Made by a program: the position numbers and the translations under genes. The notes under the pieces were generated by a model. That model had not been told where the DNA came from. It searched no databases and saw nothing but the letters and a program-made list of their open reading frames with translations. A stretch of 64,000 nt of DNA from JAKACA01 sp963769255 (GTDB lineage: Bacteria; Actinomycetota; Acidimicrobiia; Acidimicrobiales; Bog-793), in the NCBI GenBank assembly GCA_963769255.1, contig CAVYKV010000001.1:3472001-3536000 (forward strand). The letters run 5' to 3'. This document shows, one piece after another, positions 9,107 to 17,059 of this stretch. Each line of letters begins with the position of its first letter. The stretch's first letter is position 1.

Positions 9107-9124
9107 CGAAACCCCGGGGTTTCG
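9107..9124. repeat. Perfect 18-bp palindrome
   Basis: CGAAACCCCGGGGTTTCG is a perfect dyad without a spacer, lying between the AidB-like gene and the small membrane-protein gene. With no loop and no T-tract it is a poor intrinsic terminator; a protein-binding dyad or a remnant repeat is possible. Its right half (GTTTCGAACGC including flanks) resembles the core of the 64-bp repeats at 18701, GTTTCGTAACGC. That similarity may be chance. Confidence 0.5.
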
Positions 9125-9194
9125 AACGCTTTGGCAGCTCAGTAGCGGTGTTGGCAGCCCGAGTCGGCGCCAGGCGCGAACGCCGGCCGGGCCG

Positions 9195-9452
9195 TCAGGC
9201 CCAGGACGTCGCCGGCGGCCGAGGCATCTTGCCTCGGGCGCCGACCTTGCTACCGGCGGCCACGCCGCCCTGGCGCTCGATGCGGATCACGACCACCTGT
9301 ACGGCGGGCGGGCCGTGGCGCGCCGGCGCCGGCGCCGGGCCCGATCGGGTGGTGAGGGCTGCACCGGTCACCGCCAGCGCCAACATGGCGCCCACGACGA
9401 GGAGGGGCTTGGGGGACGGCTTGTCCGCTCTCGGCTGCTCCAGGCTGCTCAT
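9195..9452 (-). CDS. Small hypothetical membrane-anchored protein
   Basis: 85 aa from ATG at 9452, which is preceded by GGAGG at a normal distance. Residues about 16-34 (PLLVVGAMLALAVTGAAL) form a single membrane helix after a short charged N-terminus, so an N-in, C-out topology is likely. The rest is Pro/Ala/Arg-rich with VQVVVIRIERQGG and no recognised domain. It is read in the same direction as the downstream NfuA-like gene's strand but is transcribed after it. The good ribosome site and hydrophobic segment argue for a real gene; lack of a known family keeps confidence modest. Confidence 0.45.
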   Translation of the reverse strand: MSSLEQPRADKPSPKPLLVVGAMLALAVTGAALTTRSGPAPAPARHGPPAVQVVVIRIERQGGVAAGSKVGARGKMPRPPATSWA

Positions 9453-9563
9453 CGTCGCCTCCGGCACCTCGGAGCCGGCGCCTGCTACCGGCTCTCAGGT
9501 GTTGAGACGCCGCAGCGAACCGATCGGTTGCGAAGAAATCGGCGCCGGCGACTCGGCCGGGCC

Positions 9564-9950
9564 TCAGGTGCTCTTGGCCACGTAGCCGCCGCGCCCGAGC
9601 GACACGCTCTCGAAGAAGTCCATCGATTCGTCGACGGTCCCCCGCACCTCCGTCACCCACGCCAAGCGCTGCTTCATGAGCCGCTCGACGCCGCCCTGCA
9701 GGGTGAGGCCGGAAATGGCACAGGAGCCACAGGCACCTTGCAGCTGGACCTCGACGATGCCGGCGTCGAAGTCGACGTCCACCACGACGAGGTCGCCACC
9801 GTCGGCCTGCACGGCCGGCCGCATCAGGTCCATCAGCTGGTCGAGCGCCGCCTGGCGGGTGGCGCGCTCGGCATCGTCGATCGGCTGGGTCGCCACCGCC
9901 GGATCCGGCGACACGTCCGTCACCGCCTCGCTTCGCTCTGGCTCTGGCAC
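9564..9950 (-). CDS. NifU C-terminal (NfuA-like) Fe-S cluster scaffold domain protein
   Basis: 128 aa from a GTG at 9950 that follows AAGGAG at 7 nt; an upstream ATG at 10046 gives a longer, non-conserved extension. The domain occupies residues about 40-120: MRPAVQADGGDLVVVDVDFD, then the cluster-binding LQGACGSCAISGLTLQGGVE with the CxxC that bridges a [4Fe-4S] cluster between two monomers. It delivers assembled clusters to apo-proteins, presumably downstream of the Suf machinery encoded at 56129-61383. The gene stands alone, divergent from the nucleotidyltransferase. Confidence 0.85.
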   Translation of the reverse strand: MPEPERSEAVTDVSPDPAVATQPIDDAERATRQAALDQLMDLMRPAVQADGGDLVVVDVDFDAGIVEVQLQGACGSCAISGLTLQGGVERLMKQRLAWVTEVRGTVDESMDFFESVSLGRGGYVAKST

Positions 9951-10063
9951 TCCCCGCTCCTTCGATCTCCTGTCCCGCACGGATCCCGCACGGTGTGCTA
10001 CGGCTGCATTACCGCACGTCATGAATGATACGAACGTCGCGGGCATCGCCGTACAGTGCTGAC

Positions 10064-10909
10064 GTGCAACTCGTCCTCATGGCAGCAGGGCACGGCCGGC
10101 GGTTCGGCGGATTGAAGCAGCTGGCGCCGATCGGGCAGAACGGCGAGGCGCTCATGGACTACACGGCGAGGGACGCCCTCGCTCTCGGTGTCACCCACGT
10201 CGTGCTCGTCGTCCGCCAGGAGGTGCAGGACGAGCTGATGGAGCACATCGCCGCCTTCTGGCCGCCGGAGATCGAGGTGACGCCGGTCGTACAGGGCGCC
10301 ATCGCCGGTACGGCCCAGGCAGTGGCGTCGACAGCTCCCTACGTGGAGGGCTCCTTCGGAGTCGCCAACTCCGACGACCTCTACGGCGAGGAGGGCCTGC
10401 GCACGCTCGTCCGCGAGGTCGACAGCCTCGGGCCCGACGAGCACGCCATCATCGGCTACCGGCTCGACCAGACGGTGCTCACGGACGCACCGGTGACCCG
10501 AGGCATCTGCCTCACGCGGCCGGACGGCTACCTGGAGGCCGTCGTGGAGCAGACCGTGCAGCGCAACGTTGCGGACGGGGGTTTCACGGGTCGCCCGTTG
10601 CTCAGCGACCCGTCCGACCCCCCCACCGTCCTCACGGGAGGGGAGGTCGTGTCCATGAACTTGTGGGGTTTCTCGGAGGGGATCTTTGACGACCTCGAGC
10701 GTGCGCTCGATCGCTTCGACCCGGAAGCGGCTCCGCACGACGCCAGCAAGCCGCCGGAGCTCCTGCTCCCCGACGTGGTCGCCCACCTCGTCGGCAAGGA
10801 CCTCGCCCGCGTACGCGTCGTCCCGACGGGCGGGCGTTGCATCGGCCTCACGCATCCGGACGACGTCCCGCTCGTGCGCGAGATCGTCGCCGCCAGCCTC
10901 GGCTCCTAG
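10064..10909 (+). CDS. Nucleotidyltransferase family protein
   Basis: 281 aa, NTP_transferase (GT-A-like Rossmann) fold. The start is taken as GTG 10064 because VQLVLMAAGHGRRFGGLKQL places the GxGxRxGxxK nucleotide-binding loop at the extreme N-terminus, as in the family; an in-frame ATG at 10025 would add 13 residues. The middle of the protein (VANSDDLYGEEGLRTLV) contains the acidic metal-binding pair expected for a sugar-phosphate nucleotidylyltransferase. The sugar or alcohol substrate is unknown. It is followed 63 bp later by the SRAP gene. Confidence 0.75.
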   Translation: MQLVLMAAGHGRRFGGLKQLAPIGQNGEALMDYTARDALALGVTHVVLVVRQEVQDELMEHIAAFWPPEIEVTPVVQGAIAGTAQAVASTAPYVEGSFGVANSDDLYGEEGLRTLVREVDSLGPDEHAIIGYRLDQTVLTDAPVTRGICLTRPDGYLEAVVEQTVQRNVADGGFTGRPLLSDPSDPPTVLTGGEVVSMNLWGFSEGIFDDLERALDRFDPEAAPHDASKPPELLLPDVVAHLVGKDLARVRVVPTGGRCIGLTHPDDVPLVREIVAASLGS

Positions 10910-10972
10910 CGCGACGGCCGGCGCCCTGCCCGGGCCTGGGACCGTGCGGGGCACCGGTAGGTTGCGCTGGAC

Positions 10973-11833
10973 ATGTGCGGTCGTTTCGTCGCCAGCCGGC
11001 CCGTCGAGAACATCACCGAGCTCCTCGAGGTGGAGGACGTCGAGATCCCGGAGGAGCTGACGTCGCCCCGCTGGAACGTGGCGCCCACCGACGGGGTGCT
11101 CGCCGTCACCATCCGGGGGCGCAAGGACGATCCGGTGCCCCGTCGCCGTCTCACCGACTACCGGTGGGGGCTCGTGCCCTCGTGGGCGAAGGATCCAGGC
11201 GGGGGCGTCAAGGCCTTCAACGCCCGGGCGGAGACCCTGCTCGAGCGCCCGGCCTTCCGCACGGCCCTGGCGCGGCGCCGTTGCATCATCCCGGCCGACG
11301 CCTTCTACGAGTGGGAGAAGATCACGAACGCTCCGGGCGGCCGCGTCGTGCGACGGCAGCCCTGGTGCTTCACGGCCGCCGACGGAAGTCTCCTCGCCTT
11401 CGCCGGGCTCTGGGAGGCCTGGAAAGCGAAGGCCGAGCCTGCGGGCGAAGGCGCTGCCCGGCCCGATCACCCCGAGGGTGCCGGCTGGCACGGTGACTGG
11501 CTGCTCTCCTGCACCATCATCACGACGGAGGCCAACGACATCGTGGCCCCGCTCCACGACCGCATGCCGGTCGTGCTGCCTCACCAGGACTGGGCCGCCT
11601 GGCTCGACCCGGGCGATCTCGGCGAGGGCGAGCTCCACTCGCTACTGAGGCCGGCGGCGGACGGGGTGCTGCGCGCCTACCCGGTGTCGGCGGCCGTCAA
11701 CAGCACGGTCTCGGACGGCCCGGACCTGGTGGCGCCCTTGCCCGAAGCCGCCGGGCCGGCGACCACCGCGCAACGGGCGACCACCGCGGAACGGGCGGCG
11801 GCCGGCGAGAGCGAGGTGGCCTCCGCCGGATGA
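10973..11833 (+). CDS. SRAP domain protein (HMCES/YedK family)
   Basis: 286 aa. The catalytic Cys is residue 2 (MCGRFVASRP), exposed after removal of Met, and forms a covalent thiazolidine link with abasic sites in single-stranded DNA. Other conserved active-site elements are Asn in PRWNVAPTDG, Glu in AFYEWEKI and His in APLHDRMPVVLP. In the family it protects replication forks from abasic sites. There is a low-complexity Ala/Thr-rich C-terminal tail after residue about 250 (ATTAQRATTAERAA). Convergent with dxs, separated by 36 bp. Confidence 0.92.
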   Translation: MCGRFVASRPVENITELLEVEDVEIPEELTSPRWNVAPTDGVLAVTIRGRKDDPVPRRRLTDYRWGLVPSWAKDPGGGVKAFNARAETLLERPAFRTALARRRCIIPADAFYEWEKITNAPGGRVVRRQPWCFTAADGSLLAFAGLWEAWKAKAEPAGEGAARPDHPEGAGWHGDWLLSCTIITTEANDIVAPLHDRMPVVLPHQDWAAWLDPGDLGEGELHSLLRPAADGVLRAYPVSAAVNSTVSDGPDLVAPLPEAAGPATTAQRATTAERAAAGESEVASAG

Positions 11834-11869
11834 GGGGCCGGCTCCCTCAGCCTCCGGGGACGGCTGCCG

Positions 11870-13864
11870 TCAGCCGAGCCGGACGACGAGGTCGCAGCGG
11901 CGGGCAGCGGCCAGGACCGACTCGGCGATGCCGCGGGCGTCCAGTCCCAGCCGGGACAGGATGGCGTCGGGCTTGCCGTGGGGGAGATACGTCGTCGGCA
12001 CGCCCAACACCAGCTGGTGGGGGCTCCGCAAGCCCTCCTCCTCGGCCACTGCGTCTGCCTGGCGGCAGAGGTAGGCGCCCGCTCCACCATGGGCGAGCCC
12101 GTCCTCGACCGTGACGACGAGGCGGGCGGCGGCCATCTGGTCGAGGAGGAAGGGATCGGCAGGCCGGATGACGCGGGGGTCGATCACCGTGGCGTCGAGA
12201 CCATCGGAGCTGAGCAGCTCGGCAGCCTGCAGGGCCCCCCGCGCCAGCTTGCCGACGCCGACAATGACGAGCTCCCCGGAGCCTTCCCGGAGCAGGCGGC
12301 AGTGGAGCCCCGAGCCGGTCGGCGCCAGAGGCCCCGGCGAGGGTGTCTTCGGGTAGCGGACGAGTGCAGGCCCGTTCGACTGCAGGGCCGCCAGCAGCGC
12401 CGGCTTCAGCTCGGCCGGCTCGGAGGGGGCGAAGATGGTGACGTTCGGGATCTGGAGCGCTTGCACGAGGTCGTAGAGGCCGTGGTGGGAGGGACCGTCG
12501 TCTCCCGTGATGCCGGAGCGATCGGCCACCACGACGACCGGGAGCCCGTGCAGGCCGACGTCGAGGTTCCACTGGTCGACGGCGCGGGCGAGGAAGGTCG
12601 AGTAGATGGCGACCACGGGTCGCAGCCCGGCCATGGCCATGCCGGCCGCCGCCGTGAAGGCGTGCTGCTCGGCAATGCCGACGTCGAAGAAGCGCGTCGG
12701 AAAATGGTCCTCGAAGCTCAACAGCCCCGTCGGGCCCGGCATGGCGGCCGTGATGGCGACGATGCGTTCGTCGACCTCGGCGGCGTTGATGAGCGCCTTC
12801 GTGAAGGCATCGGTGTAGCTCTCGCCGAGCGGTGCGGGCGGGGGCACCCCGCCGGAGTCGTCGGAGGGGGCGCCGACGCGCGGCACCTGCCCCGTGATGC
12901 GGGCGGAGGCGGGGCCGCCGTCGCCGGAGGGCTGGCCGGCCGGTGCTCGGAAGTCGTGCAGCTTCTGGATCTCGTCGTTCTCGGCCGGCCCGTAGCCGTT
13001 GCCCTTGTGCGTCAGGACGTGCAGGACGATCGGTCCCTGCCAGCCGGCTGCCCGCCGCATCGCCTGCTCCATGGAGGCGATGTCGTGGCCATCGATGGGA
13101 CCGGTGTAGCGGACCCCGAGGGACTCGAAGAACACGTGGGGCTCGACGACTTCGCGTAGTGCCGATGTGACGCCGTGGATGGACGTGATGGCGACCGAGC
13201 CGAAGCCGGCCGGCAGGTCGCGCAGACCGTGGCGGATGCGCTCGCGCAGCTGCATGTAGCGAGGGTCGAGGCGGAGCTGCGTGAGGGAGCCGGACAGCTT
13301 CGAGATCGTCGGTGCGTAGCTGCGCCCGTTGTCGTTGAGGATGACGAGGACGCGGGCGTTGGCGTGGCCGAGGTTGTTGAGCGCCTCGTAGGCGAGTCCT
13401 CCCGTGAGGGCGCCGTCGCCCACCACCGCCACCACGCGCCGTCCCCCTTTCGACGGCTCGGGCTCTCCCTCCAGCCGCAGGGCCGAGGCGATGCCGTAGG
13501 CGTACGACAGCGCCGTCGAGGCGTGCGAGTTCTCGACGAGATCGTGGGGGGACTCCCGGCGGTTCGGGTAGCCCGAGAGGCCACCTTCTTGCTTGAGCTG
13601 GGCGAAGCCCGCCTTCCTCCCCGTCAGGAGCTTGTGCACGTAGGCCTGGTGGCCGGTGTCGAAGATGAGGAGGTCGCGAGGCGAGTCGAAGACGCGGTGA
13701 AGGGCGATCGTGAGCTCGACGGCACCGAGGTTCGAACCGAGATGCCCGCCCGTCTTCGACACCGACTCCACGAGGAAGCCGCGTATCTCCTCGGCGAGCG
13801 TCTCGCACTCGGCGGTCGAGAGAGCCTTTACGTCGCTCGGGCTCTGGATGCGGTCGAGGATCAT
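11870..13864 (-). CDS. dxs: 1-deoxy-D-xylulose-5-phosphate synthase
   Basis: 664 aa, thiamine-diphosphate enzyme joining pyruvate and glyceraldehyde-3-phosphate at the entry of the MEP isoprenoid pathway; also a precursor route for thiamine and pyridoxal. The first domain has TGHQAYVHKLLTGRK and the ThDP/Mg motif VVGDGALTGGLAYEALNNLG...LNDN; the second has DVGIAEQHAFTAAAGMA with the catalytic Glu, and GDDGPSHHGLYDL; the third is a transketolase C-terminal fold. A short variable loop around residue 310-345 is Gly/Pro-rich. The start ATG at 13864 gives MILDRIQSPSDVKALS, the usual N-terminus. Confidence 0.96.
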   Translation of the reverse strand: MILDRIQSPSDVKALSTAECETLAEEIRGFLVESVSKTGGHLGSNLGAVELTIALHRVFDSPRDLLIFDTGHQAYVHKLLTGRKAGFAQLKQEGGLSGYPNRRESPHDLVENSHASTALSYAYGIASALRLEGEPEPSKGGRRVVAVVGDGALTGGLAYEALNNLGHANARVLVILNDNGRSYAPTISKLSGSLTQLRLDPRYMQLRERIRHGLRDLPAGFGSVAITSIHGVTSALREVVEPHVFFESLGVRYTGPIDGHDIASMEQAMRRAAGWQGPIVLHVLTHKGNGYGPAENDEIQKLHDFRAPAGQPSGDGGPASARITGQVPRVGAPSDDSGGVPPPAPLGESYTDAFTKALINAAEVDERIVAITAAMPGPTGLLSFEDHFPTRFFDVGIAEQHAFTAAAGMAMAGLRPVVAIYSTFLARAVDQWNLDVGLHGLPVVVVADRSGITGDDGPSHHGLYDLVQALQIPNVTIFAPSEPAELKPALLAALQSNGPALVRYPKTPSPGPLAPTGSGLHCRLLREGSGELVIVGVGKLARGALQAAELLSSDGLDATVIDPRVIRPADPFLLDQMAAARLVVTVEDGLAHGGAGAYLCRQADAVAEEEGLRSPHQLVLGVPTTYLPHGKPDAILSRLGLDARGIAESVLAAARRCDLVVRLG

Positions 13865-14061
13865 AGTGTCGGGTGCGCGCCGGTCAGAGGTCGGATTGGC
13901 TGCGTAGACAGAGGCTATCCGTATCGGGCGCCTCCGCGGGGTAGCCCGGCGGGGTAGCCCGGCGGCCGACGACGCCGGCCCGCCTCACCGCCGCTGCAGC
14001 CCCCTGCGCAGGCCTCTGGCGGATAGCGTGGCTGGCCGGGATCGTCAGTGGAGGTACTGCA

Positions 14062-14415
14062 ATGCCGCAGGGACTCAGCGAGAACGCCAGGGCCTTGCTG
14101 CGCGAGCCCGTGCTCGCCCACATCGCCACCATCGATTCCCACGGCCGGCCCAACATCAGCCCGGTGTGGATCGACGTCGACGGCGGGGTCGTCCTCTTCA
14201 ACACGGCAGAATGCCGCCTGAAGACGCGCAACCTGCGGACCAACCCGAACGTCGCCGTCTCCGTCGTGAACCCCGCCGATCCCTACCGCGTGCTCGCCCT
14301 GGGCGGGGTCGTCACCGACATGACCCACGAGAGCGGCGACGAGCACCTCGACGCCCTCGCCCGGAAGTACGTCGGCACTGACTGCCAGCACCCGATCCCG
14401 GACAGCAACGCGTGA
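14062..14415 (+). CDS. PPOX-class split-barrel (probable F420-dependent) protein, C-terminus frameshifted
   Basis: 117 aa pyridoxamine-oxidase-like split beta-barrel (ARREPVLAHIATIDSHGRPNISPVWID type N-terminus). Members bind F420 or FMN and reduce or store small substrates. The annotated stop at 14413-14415 comes early: the next frame from 14412 to 14459 encodes VTVRIQPEHIAIQPE and a stop, which is exactly the final beta strand (consensus-like VRIxPExV) of this family. One base is therefore missing near 14410-14412 (or two are extra). The intact product would be about 132 aa. The start follows GGAGG in a good ribosome site. Confidence 0.75.
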   Translation: MPQGLSENARALLREPVLAHIATIDSHGRPNISPVWIDVDGGVVLFNTAECRLKTRNLRTNPNVAVSVVNPADPYRVLALGGVVTDMTHESGDEHLDALARKYVGTDCQHPIPDSNA

Positions 14416-14524
14416 CGGTCCGTATCCAGCCGGAGCACATCGCCATCCAGCCCGAGTAGAGATCCATGTCCGCCGAGGGGCGGACCGCCCCTCCGAGGGA
14501 CGACAGCACAAGGAGGAGTCCGAG

Positions 14525-15640
14525 ATGATCATCGGCATCCCGACCGAGGTGAAGACCGCGGAGAACCGCGTGGCCATGACGCCCGACGGGGTTCGCGGGC
14601 TGACGGCGCTTGGCCACACGGTGCACGTGCAGTCCGGCGCCGGCCTCGGCTCGTCCTTCTCGGACGCCGACTTCGTGGGCGCCGGAGCCACCATGGTGAG
14701 CGCCGACGACGCCTGGGCGGCCGAGCTCGTCTGCAAGGTGAAGGAGCCACAGGACTCTGAGTTCCGGTACCTGCGCGACGATTTCGTGCTCTTCACCTAC
14801 CTCCACCTCGCCGCCTATCCCGAGGTCGCCAAGGCGCTCCTGCAGGCGCGCACGACGGGGATCGCCTACGAGACGGTGCAGACGGCCAACGGGGACCTGC
14901 CGCTGCTGGCACCCATGAGCGAGGTGGCCGGGAGGATCGCCACGCAGGTGGGCGCTTCCCTCCTCGAGAAGCGCAACGGCACGCGGGGGATCCTGCTCGG
15001 CGGCGTGCCCGGCGTGCGGGCGGCTCGCGTCGTCGTCATCGGGGCGGGTCACGTCGGTTGGAACGCCGCCTGGATCGCCCAGGGGATGGAGGCCGAGGTG
15101 CTCCTCCTCGATCGCAACGTCGACCGCCTGCGCTGGGTCGACCAAATCCACCGCGGACGGATCATGACCCTCGCCTCCAACCGCGGCTCCATCGAGCGCG
15201 CCCTCCTCGAGGCGGACCTCCTCATCGGAGCCGTCCTCGTGGCGGGTGGCCGCGCTCCCATCGTCGTCACCGACGACATGGTGGCCATGATGCGCCCCGG
15301 CTCGGTCATCGTCGACGTGGCCGTCGACCAGGGCGGCTGCATCGAGACGACACACGAGACGACGCACGAGAGCCCGACGTACTTCGTGCACGACGTACTC
15401 CACTACGCCGTCGGCAACATGCCGGCGGCCGTGCCGCACACCTCGACCTACGCCCTCACGAACGCCACGCTCCCCTACGTCTTGGCCCTGGCGGAGCAAG
15501 GTGTCGCCCGTGCCGTCGAGAGCGATCCGGCCCTGCTCGGTGGTGTCAACACCGTGAACGGCATGTGCACGAACGGCGCCGTGGCCGAAGCGCTCGGGCT
15601 CGATGCCGGCGACCCGTTGCAGCTGCTGAAGCAGGCGTAG
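14525..15640 (+). CDS. ald: Alanine dehydrogenase
   Basis: 371 aa NAD-dependent enzyme interconverting L-alanine and pyruvate plus ammonia. The N-terminal AlaDh/PNT domain begins MIIGIPTEVKTAENRVAMTP and carries the substrate Lys in ELVCKVKEP and the catalytic His in FTYLHLAAYP. The NAD domain has VVVIGAGHVGWNAAWIAQGM and SVIVDVAVDQGGCIET. The C-terminal HTSTYALTNATLPY completes the family pattern. A strong AGGAGGA ribosome site precedes ATG 14525. In the family the enzyme links nitrogen metabolism and redox balance. Convergent with dprA. Confidence 0.95.
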   Translation: MIIGIPTEVKTAENRVAMTPDGVRGLTALGHTVHVQSGAGLGSSFSDADFVGAGATMVSADDAWAAELVCKVKEPQDSEFRYLRDDFVLFTYLHLAAYPEVAKALLQARTTGIAYETVQTANGDLPLLAPMSEVAGRIATQVGASLLEKRNGTRGILLGGVPGVRAARVVVIGAGHVGWNAAWIAQGMEAEVLLLDRNVDRLRWVDQIHRGRIMTLASNRGSIERALLEADLLIGAVLVAGGRAPIVVTDDMVAMMRPGSVIVDVAVDQGGCIETTHETTHESPTYFVHDVLHYAVGNMPAAVPHTSTYALTNATLPYVLALAEQGVARAVESDPALLGGVNTVNGMCTNGAVAEALGLDAGDPLQLLKQA

Positions 15641-15662
15641 CGGCCGGCGCAGGGCCACCCCC

Positions 15663-15679
15663 GCCTGCGGCATTCAGGC
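15663..15679. terminator. Weak hairpin between convergent ald and dprA
   Basis: GCCTG-CGGCATT-CAGGC forms a 5-bp stem that includes the dprA stop codon. There is no T-tract, so any terminator role is tentative. Confidence 0.25.
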
Positions 15680-17059
15680 CCTCACCCACAGCGCCCCTTC
15701 GGACCGCACCGCCCCGAGCTCTTCGAGGCGGTCGAGGACGAGCGCCACAACGCCGAGATCGAGCTTCGCGCGAAGGCAGACGGCATCCGTGGGCGTCCCC
15801 GTGTGCTCCACAGCCTCGAGCACGGCGCGCTCGGTGGCGTCGAGCCTCTGGGGCGAGCGGGGTCGCGCCGCCGCGGCCGGCCTCGATGGCGAGGAAGCGC
15901 CGGCACCGTGCGACGCGTCGGCGGCATGGCCCTTCGGCTGGGCGGGGACGGCGCCGGCGCCGGCGCCGGCGCCTGCGCCTGCGCCTGCGCCTGCGAAGGA
16001 GATCATCGTCCCGTCCTCCTGACAGGCGCGCGACAACGCCACGAGGACGTCGCTCGCATCGAGGGCGACGCCGGCCCCACCCTCCTGGATGATGGCATTC
16101 GTGCCTTCGGACTGCGGGCTGCGGACCGAGCCCGGCACGGCCAGCACGGGGACGTTGCTGGCGTCAGCCGCCAGCACGGTGTGCATGGCACCGCCCTGCC
16201 GGGACGACTCCACGATCACGAGAACCTGGCTCACCGCAGCGATGATCCGGTTGCGGAGGGGGAACCGCCAGCTCTCCGGTGGCGCTCCCGGCGGTGCCTC
16301 CGAGACGAGGGCGCCCGAGGCGGCCACCTCTTCGAAGAGGCGCCGATTCTCGCGGGGATAGACCACGTCGACGCCACCGCCGACGACGGCGACGGGCGGG
16401 GCCGAGCCGCCGGTGGCGAGAGCCCCGCGATGGGCGGCGGCGTCAATGCCGCGGGCGAGACCGGACACTACGACGACCCCCCGGCGCGCGAGCTCGTGCC
16501 CGAGCTCGCCGGCGATCTCGAGCCCGTAGTGCGTCGCCCGCCTCGTGCCGACGATGCCGACGCAGGGTCGCTCGGCGACCTCGAGTGAGCCGCGGACATA
16601 GAGCAGCTCCGGTGCCTGCCTCGCCCGCAACAGGCGCCTCGGGTAGGGGGGTCTCCCCCGCCGGGCGACGGAGATGCCCCTGCGACCGAGATCCGCCCAG
16701 AGTGCCGCCGCGTCGGTCGCCGCTGCCTCCCGGCGCCAGCGGCGGAGGTTGACGGCGACCGTCGCCCGCGCCCGGCGGGAAGCTCCCGGCGATCCGGAGA
16801 TCCCCCAGGCGGCCTCCATGTCGAGGGGCTCGTCGATCGGCATCGACTGGGCGGCGCCCCCGAGCCGGCACAGCCGCTCCTCCAGCTCGGGATCCCCGGC
16901 GAGGACCCGCTCGAAGACGCCTCGAGCTTCGTCACCGCCGAGGAGCAGGCGGAGGCGGGCCGGCGTCATCTCGTCGAGCCCGGCGAGGGCCACGGCGTAA
17001 GCGACATCCGGCAGCCCGCCCTCGGCGCCGGGCCCGCTCCCGCCCCCTGGCCCGCTCAC
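15674..17059 (-). CDS. dprA: DNA-processing protein DprA
   Basis: 461 aa RecA-loader/ssDNA-binding Rossmann protein used in natural transformation and found in most bacteria. The SAM-like N-domain is followed by the DprA Rossmann core: CVGIVGTRRATHYGLEIAGE, VVSGLARGIDAAAHRG, PLRNRIIAAVSQVLVIVESS, and LAVPGSVRSPQSEGTNAIIQ. A winged-helix domain ends the protein (LDATERAVLEAVEHTGTPTD). The linker before it holds a microsatellite-encoded run of Ala-Gly. GTG 17059 overlaps the comM stop as GTGA, indicating coupling; a longer open frame upstream lies inside comM and is rejected. Confidence 0.93.
   Translation of the reverse strand: MSGPGGGSGPGAEGGLPDVAYAVALAGLDEMTPARLRLLLGGDEARGVFERVLAGDPELEERLCRLGGAAQSMPIDEPLDMEAAWGISGSPGASRRARATVAVNLRRWRREAAATDAAALWADLGRRGISVARRGRPPYPRRLLRARQAPELLYVRGSLEVAERPCVGIVGTRRATHYGLEIAGELGHELARRGVVVVSGLARGIDAAAHRGALATGGSAPPVAVVGGGVDVVYPRENRRLFEEVAASGALVSEAPPGAPPESWRFPLRNRIIAAVSQVLVIVESSRQGGAMHTVLAADASNVPVLAVPGSVRSPQSEGTNAIIQEGGAGVALDASDVLVALSRACQEDGTMISFAGAGAGAGAGAGAGAVPAQPKGHAADASHGAGASSPSRPAAAARPRSPQRLDATERAVLEAVEHTGTPTDAVCLRAKLDLGVVALVLDRLEELGAVRSEGALWVRA
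15951..15992. repeat. Hexanucleotide microsatellite inside dprA
   Basis: Seven tandem 6-bp units on the plus strand: three GCGCCG followed by four GCGCCT. On the coding strand they encode an Ala-Gly repeat in the linker between the Rossmann and winged-helix domains. The unit is a multiple of three, so copy change alters linker length but not frame. Confidence 0.85.

Noticed and set aside
9107..9124. Intrinsic terminator at the 18-bp palindrome
   Set aside because: There is no loop and no T-tract, and it lies over 100 bp after the gene end.
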